64,000 nucleotides of DNA, taken from Cryptomeria japonica (lineage: Eukaryota > Streptophyta > Pinopsida > Cupressales > Cupressaceae). This document shows, piece by piece, positions 1 to 11,100 of this stretch. The notes under the pieces are model-generated. The model ran no database searches. It was not told the origin of the DNA and saw only the letters and a list, made by a program, of their open reading frames with translations. The stretch is from NCBI RefSeq assembly GCF_030272615.1, contig NC_081405.1, forward strand, positions 154,149,113-154,213,112. Reading direction: 5' to 3'. Within the stretch, counting starts at the first letter, position 1. Each line of letters starts with the position of its first letter. The translations under genes were made by a program, and so were the position numbers.

Positions 1-139
1 TCCCCTTGATTTCTTTCTTCATCTCCTGCAAAACAAACAAATGAGCATCAAACACACATGATATATACCTTCTATATAACCTCCTAATTTGATATAATTA
101 TGTGATTTTATGTGGTTTGCAGGTTTAATAAGAGCATTT

Positions 140-1075
140 AGAGAGAATTCGCCTTCATGAAGAAGCACTTGAAGCTGAGGTCGCTCTAAGGAAGGGGCAC
201 TTGAAGTTCGCTCTCACTTTGATGTACATAAGTTCGCTCTTACCTTGCTGCTCATGAAGTGATCTTTGAACTTGCTTTTAACCGTTCATTGATGAAAACA
301 TGTCAACTAACCTAAGGGAAGGCCTATAGAAGAATTTCGCTCTGGGAGTGGAACACATGAAGTTCGCTCCACAAGGTGAGCACATGAAGTAACCCTATAA
401 CTTACCCTTCATCATCTCAAATCCAAAATTGTTCTATCCTAAGCACGTTAAGACATCAAATCAGCTTAAGGAAATAATCTATTAGGAGTTTTGCATGTTA
501 CTTTGGGCAAATGAGACAAATTCGCTCATCTAACTGAATTTATGAAGTTCGCTCCCCTCTCTCAATTTACGAAGTTCGCTCTTGTGTGCTTGAAGGTGAA
601 GCTCTCTCCCCTCCCCTTGAAGATGAAGTTCGCTCCTATGGGCTTAAACATGAAGTTTGCTTTCAGCTCAAAATCGGATCGGCTCAAGGTAAATACTTTC
701 ACATTTTCCTTAGGCATATGAAAGAAATTCGCTCTCACTTGGGAATTCATGAAGTAAAATTCGCTCCACTACCTTTGCACATGAATTTCACTCTCCTATG
801 CCCAAACATGAAGTTCGCTCCTCTATGCCCAAACATGAAGTTTGCTCCTCTATGCCCAAACATGAAGTTCGCTTCGCTCTTCTATGCCCAAACATGAAGT
901 TCGCTCCTCTATGCTTAAACATCAAGTTGATTTCAAACAAACTTTTCCTTGAATCACTTCATTGTTTCATTGATTCAATCCTTAGGTTTTCAAACTTTCA
1001 TTCACAAAAACATGTCAAATTTACCTCATGAAGGCCTAAAAGGGAAATTCGCTCCTATCAACATTCTAACCCTTT
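140..1075. repeat. Degenerate array of a short motif (ATGAAGTTCGCTC)
   Basis: The motif ATGAAGTTCGCTC and close variants (GAAGTTTGCTC, AAATTCGCTC) recur roughly eighteen times at irregular spacing. Between about 797 and 925 the copies become regular, with a 26-27 bp unit that reads as 'tatgcccaaac' plus the motif, four to five times in a row. The short open frames here exist only because the repeat happens to lack stops; the protein would be a repeat of MKFAPLCPN, which I do not recognise. I read this as satellite-like or retrotransposon-derived DNA, not a gene. Confidence 0.75.
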
Positions 1076-1624
1076 ATGCTCACTTACACTCATTTTCCCA
1101 ACTTCACTAGGTCATAGCATGCTCAACATGAGGTCTTAGGATGAATTTTCATTCTGAGAGAGAGACTCATGAAGTTAATTGAAATTCGACACTTAGTGTT
1201 TGCTCATTCTCCTTCATTCCATTTCATTCAAGCTTGTTGAAACTAGGCTCATGGTACGTTCTAGGAACAATTTTGCTCTCAACTAGGGGCGTTTGAAGTG
1301 AATTTCACTCCTCAAGAGAGGCACTTGAAGTGGCCCTTACTAGCAATCTTTCTTCACTCCTTGGTTGAACTCATGATGGGCTTTACTTCTCATGTGATCT
1401 AGATGTTACTGAAGGCTAACAAACTCACTCATTCACTCACACAAGGCTATCCACCCGACTCCTGGCTTCTTGACCACCTATATCGCTCTAATGCAAAGGC
1501 TAATAGCTAAGGACTCAAACACTATCCTGGAAAGCAGAAAAAGAGTGGGGGTCCCCAATTGCAATGGGGTGATGCGTGATTACCTCACAACAAGACCCCA
1601 TCCCCGAGTACATTTGATTTTTTG
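1076..1624. other. Intergenic, no gene seen
   Basis: Scattered weak variants of the upstream motif fade out by about 1,500. I see no convincing ORF, splice-flanked exon or RNA gene. Confidence 0.5.
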
Positions 1625-1905
1625 AGGCATTAACACCTCTTTTTGTCTTGTTCTTTTCCACTCCTCATCTCTTTGATCCCCTTATCCCTCCTCTCCTCTC
1701 TGCTTGCCTTTTTCCCTCCACTCCCTTCTACTCCTCGCCTTATCTCTCCTCTCCTCTCCGCTCGTCTTACTCCTCAGCTCCCTTCTGCTCCTTGCCTTTA
1801 TCCCTCCTCTCCTCTTTGCTCATCTTATACCTTTGCTCCCCTTATCTCCCTTTTCTCCTCTTTGATACTCACCTTGTTTATACCTCCATCCATCCTCCAT
1901 AGCAT
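1625..1905. repeat. Polypyrimidine (CT-rich) tract
   Basis: About 280 bp of nearly pure C/T on the plus strand, with imperfect repeats of 'ctcctctcc' and 'ctcatcttatcc' type. Overlapping Ser/Leu/Pro-rich open frames follow from composition and are not taken as genes. Confidence 0.75.
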
Positions 1906-2985
1906 GTTGAGGCATCAGCACCTCCTACCTTGACAGCAAAGCAGGCCACCACTTGGCAATGTTGGCATTAACACCAAGCTGCGTCAGCAAATGCAGCGTA
2001 CAGGGGAGTGCATCGACTTGTGTGGGGCAGGTGCTGCAGGGCCAGCGTATTGTATGTTTCTTGATTGTGCTATGTCCTTCATCCATCTTCATCTGGCATT
2101 GATCCTACACCAGGCTGTTTGTGTACGGATTGACAATCTTGGCTGAGATTCAAACCATAGACCCACTATCAATAGTGGGTTGCAACTTGCCGTTGCACTG
2201 TGGAGTGAACCCCAACATTCGGTTTCCACCATTCAGTTAGTTCCACTTCACAATGCATGGCTGAGGTAAAATCCTGCCATAGGATGCAAGCCCAAGTCTG
2301 ATTTCCGACCTGCATTACATGAAACCCTTCAAATCCCACCAATGCAAGGTAAAACTGTTGAATTGCTGTCTAGGTCTGCTAAACATCCTTACAAATTGTT
2401 GAATGGGCCTGGAAATCTGCCAATCTTGAAATTGCAAAATTGTCGTCAAATTTGTAAAAAAGTTGAAAAGCTGATCAGAAAGTTGTAAATGCTGCTAGAA
2501 ATGTTGGAATGGGTTGACAATTTTTAAAAATTGCAATAGTGATCAAATAAAAAGGAGCCCTCAAAATTTGCTAATTGTAGGTATAAAATGCTGGGCAAAC
2601 CCCTAAATTCGCCAATGGGCAAAGCAGAGCAGACCTATGCTTGATTTAGAATGCACAAATACTTCTGATATCTGAGTTGCATTACACGACCCTCTCAAAA
2701 ACCTGAAATTATTTTAACCATGACCCTTTTGACCATTCATTAAACTTAATTAAAATTTAATTATATTTTAATTTTATTCGTTTATATTTTAATATTAAAT
2801 TTATTTTTCTTCTTTTGTATTTTAATTTTATAATATTATTACTTACAATTAAATCCTATTCAAAGATGGGGCATTACATGAAGTCAGCAAAGTAGTAGAA
2901 GACCTCTCCTCTCTGTTTATCCCAAACTGTCTCAAATCAAGTGTTTGAGTGCATTGTAGTGATCAATGGTAGAGTGCTTTGGCCT
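1906..2985. other. Intergenic, no gene seen
   Basis: Mixed-composition sequence becoming very AT-rich at 2,700-2,860. No coding signal on either strand. Confidence 0.5.
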
Positions 2986-2990
2986 AAAGC

Positions 2991-3298
2991 TTGCTTGCCT
3001 TTTTGCCTCTTTCCCTCCTCTCCCTAGATACTAGTTCATCGTTCTATCATGCTCCCAAAAAGTTTTCCAAAGAGACGATTGATCATTATTCGTTCTATCA
3101 TGCTCCCAAAAAGTTTTCCAAAGAGACGATTGATCATTATTCGTTCTATCATGCTCCCAAAAAGTTTTCCAAAGAGATGATTGATCATTATTTTGCAGCA
3201 GTTTGAAGTGTTGTTGATATTGCCACTTTTGAGCAAGGGGATGACGACTCTAGTTGTCCAATTTGTTGGAAACCCATTTTGAATGACCCCATCAAATA
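2991..3298 (+). pseudogene. RING-like zinc-finger exon remnant
   Basis: One plus-strand frame reads a 17-residue unit (SFYHAPKKFSKETIDHY) three times, then an in-frame TGA at about 3,204. Beyond the stop, the same frame reads an acidic stretch and CPICWKPILNDPIKY, which resembles the start of a RING finger (first C-x2-C pair). It ends at a good plant splice donor (gtatgt at 3,299). The remaining RING ligands are not in this exon. A stop inside the frame, expansion of the repeat and no flanking exons suggest a broken gene fragment. It could instead be the edge of a real exon starting after the stop. Confidence 0.35.
3040..3193 (+). repeat. Three 51-bp tandem repeats
   Basis: Three consecutive, nearly identical 51-bp units start at about 3,041, 3,092 and 3,143; they differ by one base (acgatt/atgatt in the third). 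The period is a multiple of three, so the repeat stays in frame and encodes 17 residues per unit. Confidence 0.9.
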
Positions 3299-3349
3299 TG
3301 TATGTATTATATGTATTTTACTTGTAAGCCATCTATTTCTTGTGCTTTA

Positions 3350-4255
3350 TGTAATGTCCACTTCCACTAAGTATCTAGAAGTGTCCTTTTTTAGCTTATT
3401 TAATTCCCGTAGGCTAATTTTGGGCTTGTTTAGGGAATAATTGTTTAATAAAATTTTAAATAGTCCTAAGCTTCTTGGGATTATTTATATTAATCAATTG
3501 AAGCTGAGCCTTTGTTATTTTCATAAAGTGATTCTATTTTATGCCAATGGAAAATTTTAAAGTGGGTCACTTTTTGAGTGGGAAAATGGAATTAAATAAA
3601 AGAAAATAAAATAGTTCTCTCAAAGATGGATAAAAAGGAGTGGAGAGCCTAAAAGTAAATTATTCTTGACTTGTTATTTTCTTGGAGAGCTTTGAGAACT
3701 TGTACTTTCGGTTTAATAAACTCTTAAGACAAAAACCCTTGGGTTCTTCTTTGGTTGATTTGACGAAAACCAATTTCAGTCAACCTTGGTGGATTCATGC
3801 AGGATTCACAGGTGCATTTAATCGGAGAAATAAGGGATTTGTTTGTTGTTAGTTTTCTGTATGTCATCTACAAATTTATTGAAGTTTTGTTTGCAAAAAT
3901 AAATTTGTCAGTTTGTCTGTATTAGAGGTGAAAGATTGCAGGTAATTTAATAAAACTTTTCAATTGTTTTGCTATTCATCTCATGAATAAATTCTATCAT
4001 AGCCTTTGTAAGTAAAAAAGGAGCCATAGAAGTTTGTGGGACTCCTCATGCTAGATGCCACATCCATTAATCTGCCTTACACATTCCAAGTTTATTGACA
4101 AGAGGTTGAAGCTTTTAGTTGGAGGCTTAAAGCTTATGAAAGTGCATACATAGCCATAGTGGTATCAATAAAGTCAAACATTTCATAAAAAGTATCATTT
4201 ATACCTTTAGAAGCTTGCTTAACCTCTTAAGTCATTTCCTATGCTAATCCTTGCA
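3350..4255 (+). mobile_element. Candidate solo LTR (TGTAATGTCC family)
   Basis: The sequence starts TGTAATGTCC, the same start as the better-supported solo LTR at 12,753. A matching 5-bp direct repeat CTTTA lies just outside (3,345-3,349 and 4,256-4,260), with a CA end before the right copy. A TATA-like 'ggataaaaagg' near 3,627 fits an LTR promoter. The right boundary rests on a CA plus a 5-mer, which can occur by chance in this length, so it is tentative. Confidence 0.45.
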
Positions 4256-4260
4256 CTTTA

Positions 4261-5115
4261 AGGAGTTCTGTACAAGTGTCTGGGCCTAACAAGGATGATG
4301 TGGCATATTTTGGAGGTAAATGGAATAGCCAAACTTCATCACTGCAGTCATTGGTCAATAAAATCTCCCTAGGTGCAGCCTTTGAGTGATTATCCAAGTC
4401 AGCGCAGCCAACAAATAGGAGCAGCCACTTACTTAAGCTGCCTACCCTTTTAGGAGGCGCCATACCTTTCCTTGTGCAGCTGTACAGCTTGAGGGACAGC
4501 GAGGAACCATTTTTATCGTAGTTTTGAATTGTCAATGGTCCAGGTCAGCATTTTGTAATAAGCTTATTGAGAATTATTTGATGATATCTTGTTGTAAATT
4601 TTTTGGGAATATCATTTTGTAACATGAATATGCAAAATTCTAAAATAATGCCTTGGTGATAATTTTATGCCAATGCCATGATTTTTGTTTGAAATAAGTT
4701 GGTATGATTATGAATATTTGAAATTCGATGCTCTGTTGATTATTTAAAAATATCCTTGCATACTAGTGGTAAAACAAACTTAGACCAGCTGTCACAAGTT
4801 GTTTGACGAAATGCCTGTCAAGCTTGATTTATGAAAATTGCAAGTTTTTTTAAAAAAATCTTGGTAGGGGACATAACTTTTTAACAACTGCAAACTTTTT
4901 AGTTCGTTCTTTGATGTCTTTTGTAGACAAGAGTTTAGCCCATGAATTAATTACTGGAGGGATGTCTTTATCTTAGATTCTCTCATACAACTGTTTTGCA
5001 TATTCTAACCATTGCAAATCTGTGATGTTCTTCTCTTTAGTTGTTTTTTTGTTGCAATTCTTTCCAGAAGCATCTTGGGTTGTGTCTCCGAAGAAAAATT
5101 AACTCTTTTCTTCTT
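4261..5115. other. Intergenic, no recognised gene
   Basis: An open frame of 98 codons on the minus strand (4,239-4,535) crosses the candidate LTR edge and resembles nothing I know. The rest is AT-rich without coding signal. Confidence 0.4.
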
Positions 5116-5119
5116 GTTT

Positions 5120-5420
5120 GCATATAGTCCTCTTTGCAAAAATGACAAAGCTGTAGGGCATCCTTTATTGATTCACGTTCTGCAATGGCTTGCTGTGTAC
5201 AGACCATGCTACGCTGTCTAGAAAAATGTGATAAGGCAGTGCCATTATCCCCAAAGCTTCTCCTTCCACTTCTCTGTTCAATGCTTGCTGATGAGTATGT
5301 GCATGCAAATGAGGAAGTTTTGAGCCTATGTTATTTAAACCTCTTTAGAGATTTTTTTGGACTATGAAGTTATGGATTTTGAACAGTTGTTTTTGCTTAT
5401 TAAATATTAGCCACATATGA
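5120..5420 (+). pseudogene. Decayed HEAT/ARM-like exon
   Basis: The plus strand reads a helical, Leu/Cys-rich protein stretch (SCRASFIDSRSAMACCVQTM, continuing with LSPKLLLPLLCSMLADE) typical of HEAT/ARM repeat proteins. To keep it open, one must change frame near 5,145 and again near 5,365, and a TAG interrupts the last part (LLIKY-stop-PHMK). It is bounded by an acceptor-like 'catatag' at about 5,121-5,127 and a strong donor (aag|gtatgc) near 5,420. Preserved splice sites around a broken frame point to a pseudogene exon. I cannot name the parent protein. Confidence 0.5.
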
Positions 5421-7790
5421 AGGTATGCAATTATTTTAGTTCTTTTGTTTATTAAATGTATGTTATGTGGTTATCCTTTTTTTTAGGTTGAAGTATTTAT
5501 GATTTTTAATTTTTAATTTTTTATATGTTTTTGATATATATGGACCCAAAATGAACCCCATTTTTTTTTTTGCTCAATCCACAAACCAAATCCATGAACT
5601 TGAACCGGGATCTGAACTAGAACCGGCAACTTAGGATCACAGTGTACTAGTGCACAAGTTCATTTTTAGTGGTTTAAAGTATGGACATTAAAATTGCTTA
5701 GAAGAATAGAGTCAGCTAAGGAGCACTTTCAAATATTTGATAGTGAACAAGATACATGTCACTGGCAATGTGGATCACAAATGAAGGGGTTGGATGTAAG
5801 TAACATGCTGCAGTGAAGGTGTCCCAAAGATGCAGGACCCACAGACCTGAAACCATCTGTACCTGGAGTGCTAATGCAAATAATTTATGAGGCAGCTTGA
5901 TGGTCTGGGTAAAGCATTAACTCTCCACATACTATTGTAATTGTGATCATAAAAACATACAGAGTTGATGCTACTCAATGGGACACAGTTGAATCCATTC
6001 AGCACCAGCCTTGCACGTGATGCAAATACTTGATAACACCCAGATGTTTAGGAAAGTTGTTCTTGTTTCAGTACTAGTTCTTCCTTGTTTGCTTAGATGT
6101 AACTTGCATAACCATAAATGTGTATTATATTGTTTCAGTACTGGTTCTATCAATTATCATCACTTTTGCATTCATTTTTACAAATTTGTATAGAACTTGT
6201 CATATAATTCATATTCTCCATTAGAATTCTATATACTGTATAGGTGGATGTATGGTTATTCTGTATTTTTAGTTTCATTACTTATTGGTAAACACAACAA
6301 TTTTTACCCACCATTTGCTCTTTTATTACAAATGTCAATGTAACAAAGATACATATTGGGTGCATTCTCATCTACATAACTGACTATAACAAAAGGTAGA
6401 TATCAGGATGTATCTAAAATGCAAATAGGATTAGGATAAATAAAAAAGATAAAAGCAAAATTCAAAGGCTATCTAAAGGTATCTGTAAAGCAAAAAGATA
6501 AAATCAAAATTCAAAGGCTATATAAAGGAATCTATGAGTACAAGAGTTTGCATTTACAATCAGTTTCTTCATGTAAGTATAAGTTTTTATAAGTTTAAAA
6601 AATAGATTATTAAAGGAATATGCAAGTACAAGAGTTTGCATTTACAATCAGTTTCTTCATGTAGCTATAAGTTCTTATAAGTTTAAAATATGGATTAGAT
6701 TTTTGATGCTGAGCTATTAGGAGGAACCTAAAATGCACAAGTTGCTTGCATAACATGCACATTTAAGTTTCTAAATACATATTATCCATTATCCAACAAA
6801 GGGAAAATGAATGAGGATAAAGCAAAAAGAAGGAAGGAAAATCAAAGGCTATTGAAAGACATCTATCTGTAGAAGCATTTACATTGGCAATCACTCTTCA
6901 TGTAACGATGACTTCTTAGCAGATTTGAGAATGAATAGATTTTCAGTTTTGAGTGATAAACAACTACACTAAGATCTAAAGAATGGTCTAGCTAGGTAAG
7001 CTTTAGCAAAATTGTATGGCCTTTCTTATGGATAAGTAAGATACATAGACATGAAGAAACTTCCAACTTGCGTTTCTTGAAAGCATGTATCGTTTCTAAA
7101 ACTAAGATGTCAAAGAATCATCTCAGGAACTTCTCTTTACTTTATCTATATATGCCTCCAGCAAGGTGGTATGTGCTGAGGAGTTTGTTGTCAGTCCTTG
7201 GGCCTCAACCAACAACCTTCTTTCATGAGCAGTAAGTCTCTAACAAACTGTTTGCCACTGCCACTTAGCTTAGCTCCTGTCTTGACTGACCAATGCTATT
7301 GCTATCTATTAATTAGGAATATGCTAGATACTGCATCTTAATTCGGGTAATGTTCTCCTGTGGATGTGATCTCTGATAAACTGTGTTATAAAGTATAACA
7401 AATCTGTATAATAACTGAAAATTTTCTCTGTCACTCATGATTATTATGGGAAGGAATTCCTTATTTTCTTGGAATTAATATGTAAACTTTTATGTATTGT
7501 GACAAGGATTTCTTCAGACAGGAATTAATATGTAAACTTTTATCTATGGTGACAAGGATTTCTTCAGGTAGTCAGTCTAGTCTGGTGTAAGTTTTATGTA
7601 TTAACAACACTCAGTTTGATCAACTCATAACCAAATTACATCCTTACCACACCCACAATTTTTTTGATTGGAAGGCTGTATATTTCTTTTATAACTTAAA
7701 AGAGATGCTGGACTAGACTGTCCAATTATAAAGTACTAACGATTCTTTAACTTATCTGGGCTATAGAGTGTCCTTTTGTCTTGCTAGCAT
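5421..7790. other. AT-rich region; probably holds the unseen 5' exon(s) of the next gene
   Basis: No convincing exon is visible. Two local tandem duplications occur: about 90 bp repeated at about 6,535 and 6,622 (sharing 'gtacaagagtttgcattta'), and 51 bp repeated at about 7,470 and 7,521 (sharing 'ggaattaatatgtaaac'). The first exon and promoter of the LisH gene should lie here or just upstream, but I could not place them. Confidence 0.4.
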
Positions 7791-7794
7791 CTGG

Positions 7795-7920
7795 CAGTTG
7801 TTTGAGTTGGTAGAGAGTGCTTTTTGATTCAACGCATGATGCAAAAAGACAGTCTTGAATCCAAAGCACTCTCAGCTAACTTCATGGACCGTGGAAAACT
7901 CACGCATACAGTTGTTTGAG
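7795..7920 (+). repeat. 102-bp hairpin insert with tRNA-like boxes and 12-bp flanking repeats
   Basis: CAGTTGTTTGAG occurs at 7,795-7,806 and 7,909-7,920, flanking 102 bp. Inside, arms at 7,813-7,832 and 7,855-7,873 can pair almost fully. The text 'ttgagttggtagag' resembles a tRNA D-arm/A-box, and 'gtcttgaatcc' matches 8 of 11 B-box bases. This could be a tiny tRNA-derived SINE or tRNA pseudogene; alternatively a 5' UTR hairpin. It is not a functional tRNA as I read it. Confidence 0.35.
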
Positions 7921-8100
7921 CTGTCAAATTATATAAAATGATTTGTTACCCAGTTCATTGTTATGATGGATAAGTTAAGTATCTTTTCTGTCTGTTTCTT
8001 GGAGTGTTTTGGGTAGTGGTCATTTTGTCTATTTATCACATTGGCTTTCAAGGGTTGGATGATTCTCTTTTTGATGTATCTAATAATTATTAATGGACAG

Positions 8101-11100
8101 AATGTCAATGACAATGACGTACGTAATATTGTGCTCACTTACCTGATGCACAATTGTTTCAAAGAGACTGCAGAAACATTCATCTCTTGCACTGGGATGA
8201 AACAGCCAGCCAACTGCCCCTTTGACATTGACAGGAGAAAACGTAAGTGTTACTGATAGGTTGTGAAATTCCCATACTCTGCTGTTAATTATAGAACTTT
8301 GTATAGTTTTATACTGATTTCTGCAAGCATTGGTGGCAAAATGTAAAACAATTATTTGTGATGTGTTTGGATTTCCATTTTAGTTAATTGAGTCTAATAG
8401 TTCTTTGATTTATTTTGATGATTCCTTCTGTTCTATTTCAGCAATTTACAATTTTGCTTTGGATGGAAATGCTTTGAAGGCCATAGAACTTACAAACCAG
8501 CTTGCACCTGATCTGCTCGAGAACAATAAGGACTTACATTTTGATCTTTTGAGTCTTCATTATGTTGAGTTTGTCCGCATGAGAAAGTGGTATGTGAAAT
8601 GTGTTTTGAATACACTTCAATTTAGATTTTTCTGAACCATAACAAGAGTCAAGATACAGGGTAACATTTATTTTACTAGCTAGAAAAATAAGTATCCATA
8701 TAATAATTAAAATCAACTTTTGCCCTAACTGATTATAGCAATCTTTCCTTCCCATATCTAGACTACTTTGATACATCAGTGGGGTACTGAATGTGAATGA
8801 ACCTACCATCTGAGAATATAAGCAATTTTGTTTATTTCAATAACAGCTCAGATGCGTTGGAGTTTGCTCAGGCTGAATTGACACCATTTGGAAAGCAGGA
8901 TAAATATGTTGGGAAATTAGAAGTAAGTATTTGTTTCATTTCATTCATAACTGTGTTTAATCCCTAGCAGTAAGTGCAAAAAACCATTTATTGTGCTGTA
9001 CTAGTCACATTAAAATATGCTCATGGGCATCAGCTATATCTGTTTGTTACTATCAAAAACAGGGAAATTTAAAAAATTAGGGTTTCTTTAAAAAGATTTA
9101 AAAGCAGGGTTATGAATTTTACATATAAACAATGTCAGACAATTGAACATACGATTTAGGTTGGTTATGAATTTTATAGCATTAGGTTGGTTATTATTTC
9201 TTTGTTCTTTAGTTTGCCCTGCCTGCTTAATGCTTCTAGAGGCCTCACAAGTTGGATCAAGAGGCTGCAAAGGCACTTAACAACGCCATTTTATGGAACC
9301 ACCATGATTGTTGAGTGATGATGTGTGGGAGGCATTACCAGAGGCAGAAATAAATAATAAAACATCTCAGTGCATTCACATGTAGTTGCTTGGATTTTTT
9401 GGCATAGAAGAGTTTTGATTTAAGAAACAAGGGATGAAAAATTTCTTTGATGATATTTCATATATTAACAGACCTACATCATAGTGGTACTGTTGAAATT
9501 GTTTAACTAGCTCATACTTTAGAGCACAAGTAGTTGTTGCTTACTTCTTAGCTAGCGTATTTGTCCTAGTTTTGCAGGATTGCATGGCACTTCTAGCTTA
9601 TGAGGAGCCTGAGAAGTCACCCATGTTTCATCTCTTAAGCATGGAATATCGCCAAAATGTTGCTGATTCACTGAATCGAGCAATCTTGGGTTAGTTTACT
9701 TATTTTGGCTTTAGTTACTAAGTTTCTATTCTTAATCTCTCATGTTGAGGATGTAAGATGTAATATCACTTTCTCTTGTGGCTTTATTTTGGATAAGTTA
9801 TTGAACCACCCATGGAAAAACAGAAGTATGTTCATGTATCTCTTCTGATATGTTGCTTTTGATTATGGCAGCACATGCCAATCTTCCTAGCTACACATCT
9901 TTGGAAAGGCTTGTCCAACAAACCACAGTTGTGAGACAGTGGTTACATCAAGAACTTGGTAAGGTAAGATATTCGCTTCATCAAGATCTTGGAAAGTAGA
10001 CATTGTAGTTTCGGTTTTTGTGTCTGGTAGCTTTTCCACATAATTGGATCCTTAGAAGCCCAAATCTTTATTGACTTCTCTGCATCTTTCTAGTATCACA
10101 TATTTTTACTTTTAGGCTTTATTAACAGGGATGTAAATTACTGTAAATAACTGTAAAATATATGCCAACCGTCTTTTCAGTACAGAGTTGAATGGGTTGC
10201 TTGTCTGCAGATTGAGTACTTGATTGTTTGCTAGTGCACTACTTGACAATTTACTTGTGCAGTAATTGATAATTTGCTTATGTGCTTTCCGAGTTACTGT
10301 TTGTTCTAGATGCAAACGAGTCTATTAGTATTTATTTTTTAAAGAGTCTGCGATGAATTACAGTACATTCCAATATTAGTTTGTTTTACTTTTCTACCAT
10401 CAGAATTCCAGAGTTTATGATTTTGTGTGCCATTCCATTATTGTTCTGATTACTTTGTCCGTGCATGCATTTTGCATCGCACAACTACTTGGATGTTAGA
10501 GTTTGGGCTCATGCCGCTTCTTGGGAAACTGCATGCTAGCTAATACTAGCCTCTAGGCCATTTTCATTAAACATAAATTGCAGTTCATGGATAGGAACTA
10601 CCATTTGTTTTCAGCATGAACGTATTTTATCAGTGTTCCACGGGGACGCTTCCCCCCCCTTTTTGGGCGCGTCCCCCCGTCAGAAACGTCTCGGGGACGG
10701 GGGATGGGGACGCGACGTCCCCCACCGTGCCGCCACCGCCACCTAAGGGCCGCCGAGACGCGGAGATGTCTCCGCGCCTCCCAGGGAGACGTGGAGACGT
10801 CTCCTTGGGAGACGTCTTGGCGTCTCCCAGAGAGACATGGATACGCCTCCATGTCTCCTTGGGAGACGTTTGGGCATCTCCCCGTCCTTTGAGAGACGTG
10901 CAAACGTCTCTCCAGGGATGGGGAGACGCCCAGATGTCTCCTATCTCCCCCACGTATATGCAATGTTTAAAATTAAAATTTAAAAAAAAGTGACTTTTTA
11001 AGTTTTTTGAGGGTTAAGGGGTAACTCTAATTGGACATGGACCAGTAGAAAAATAACACCCAACGCCTTTAGAAGATAATAAAAGTATTTTTTGCCTCGC

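Noticed and set aside
797-925. Regular repeats resembling a CRISPR array
   Set aside because: Units of 26-27 bp follow one another without unique spacers, and the context is plant nuclear DNA.
1643-1933. 96-codon Ser/Leu/Pro-rich protein
   Set aside because: Follows from the polypyrimidine tract, which is open in two frames at once.
7813-7873. MicroRNA precursor
   Set aside because: Stem is only about 20 bp with a short loop, and no arm matches a mature plant miRNA that I recognise; the flanking direct repeats favour an inserted element.
10598-10993. Overlapping open frames of 62-125 codons on both strands
   Set aside because: They lie in GC-rich repeats of a hAT-like element; frames are open on both strands because of composition, with no domain.
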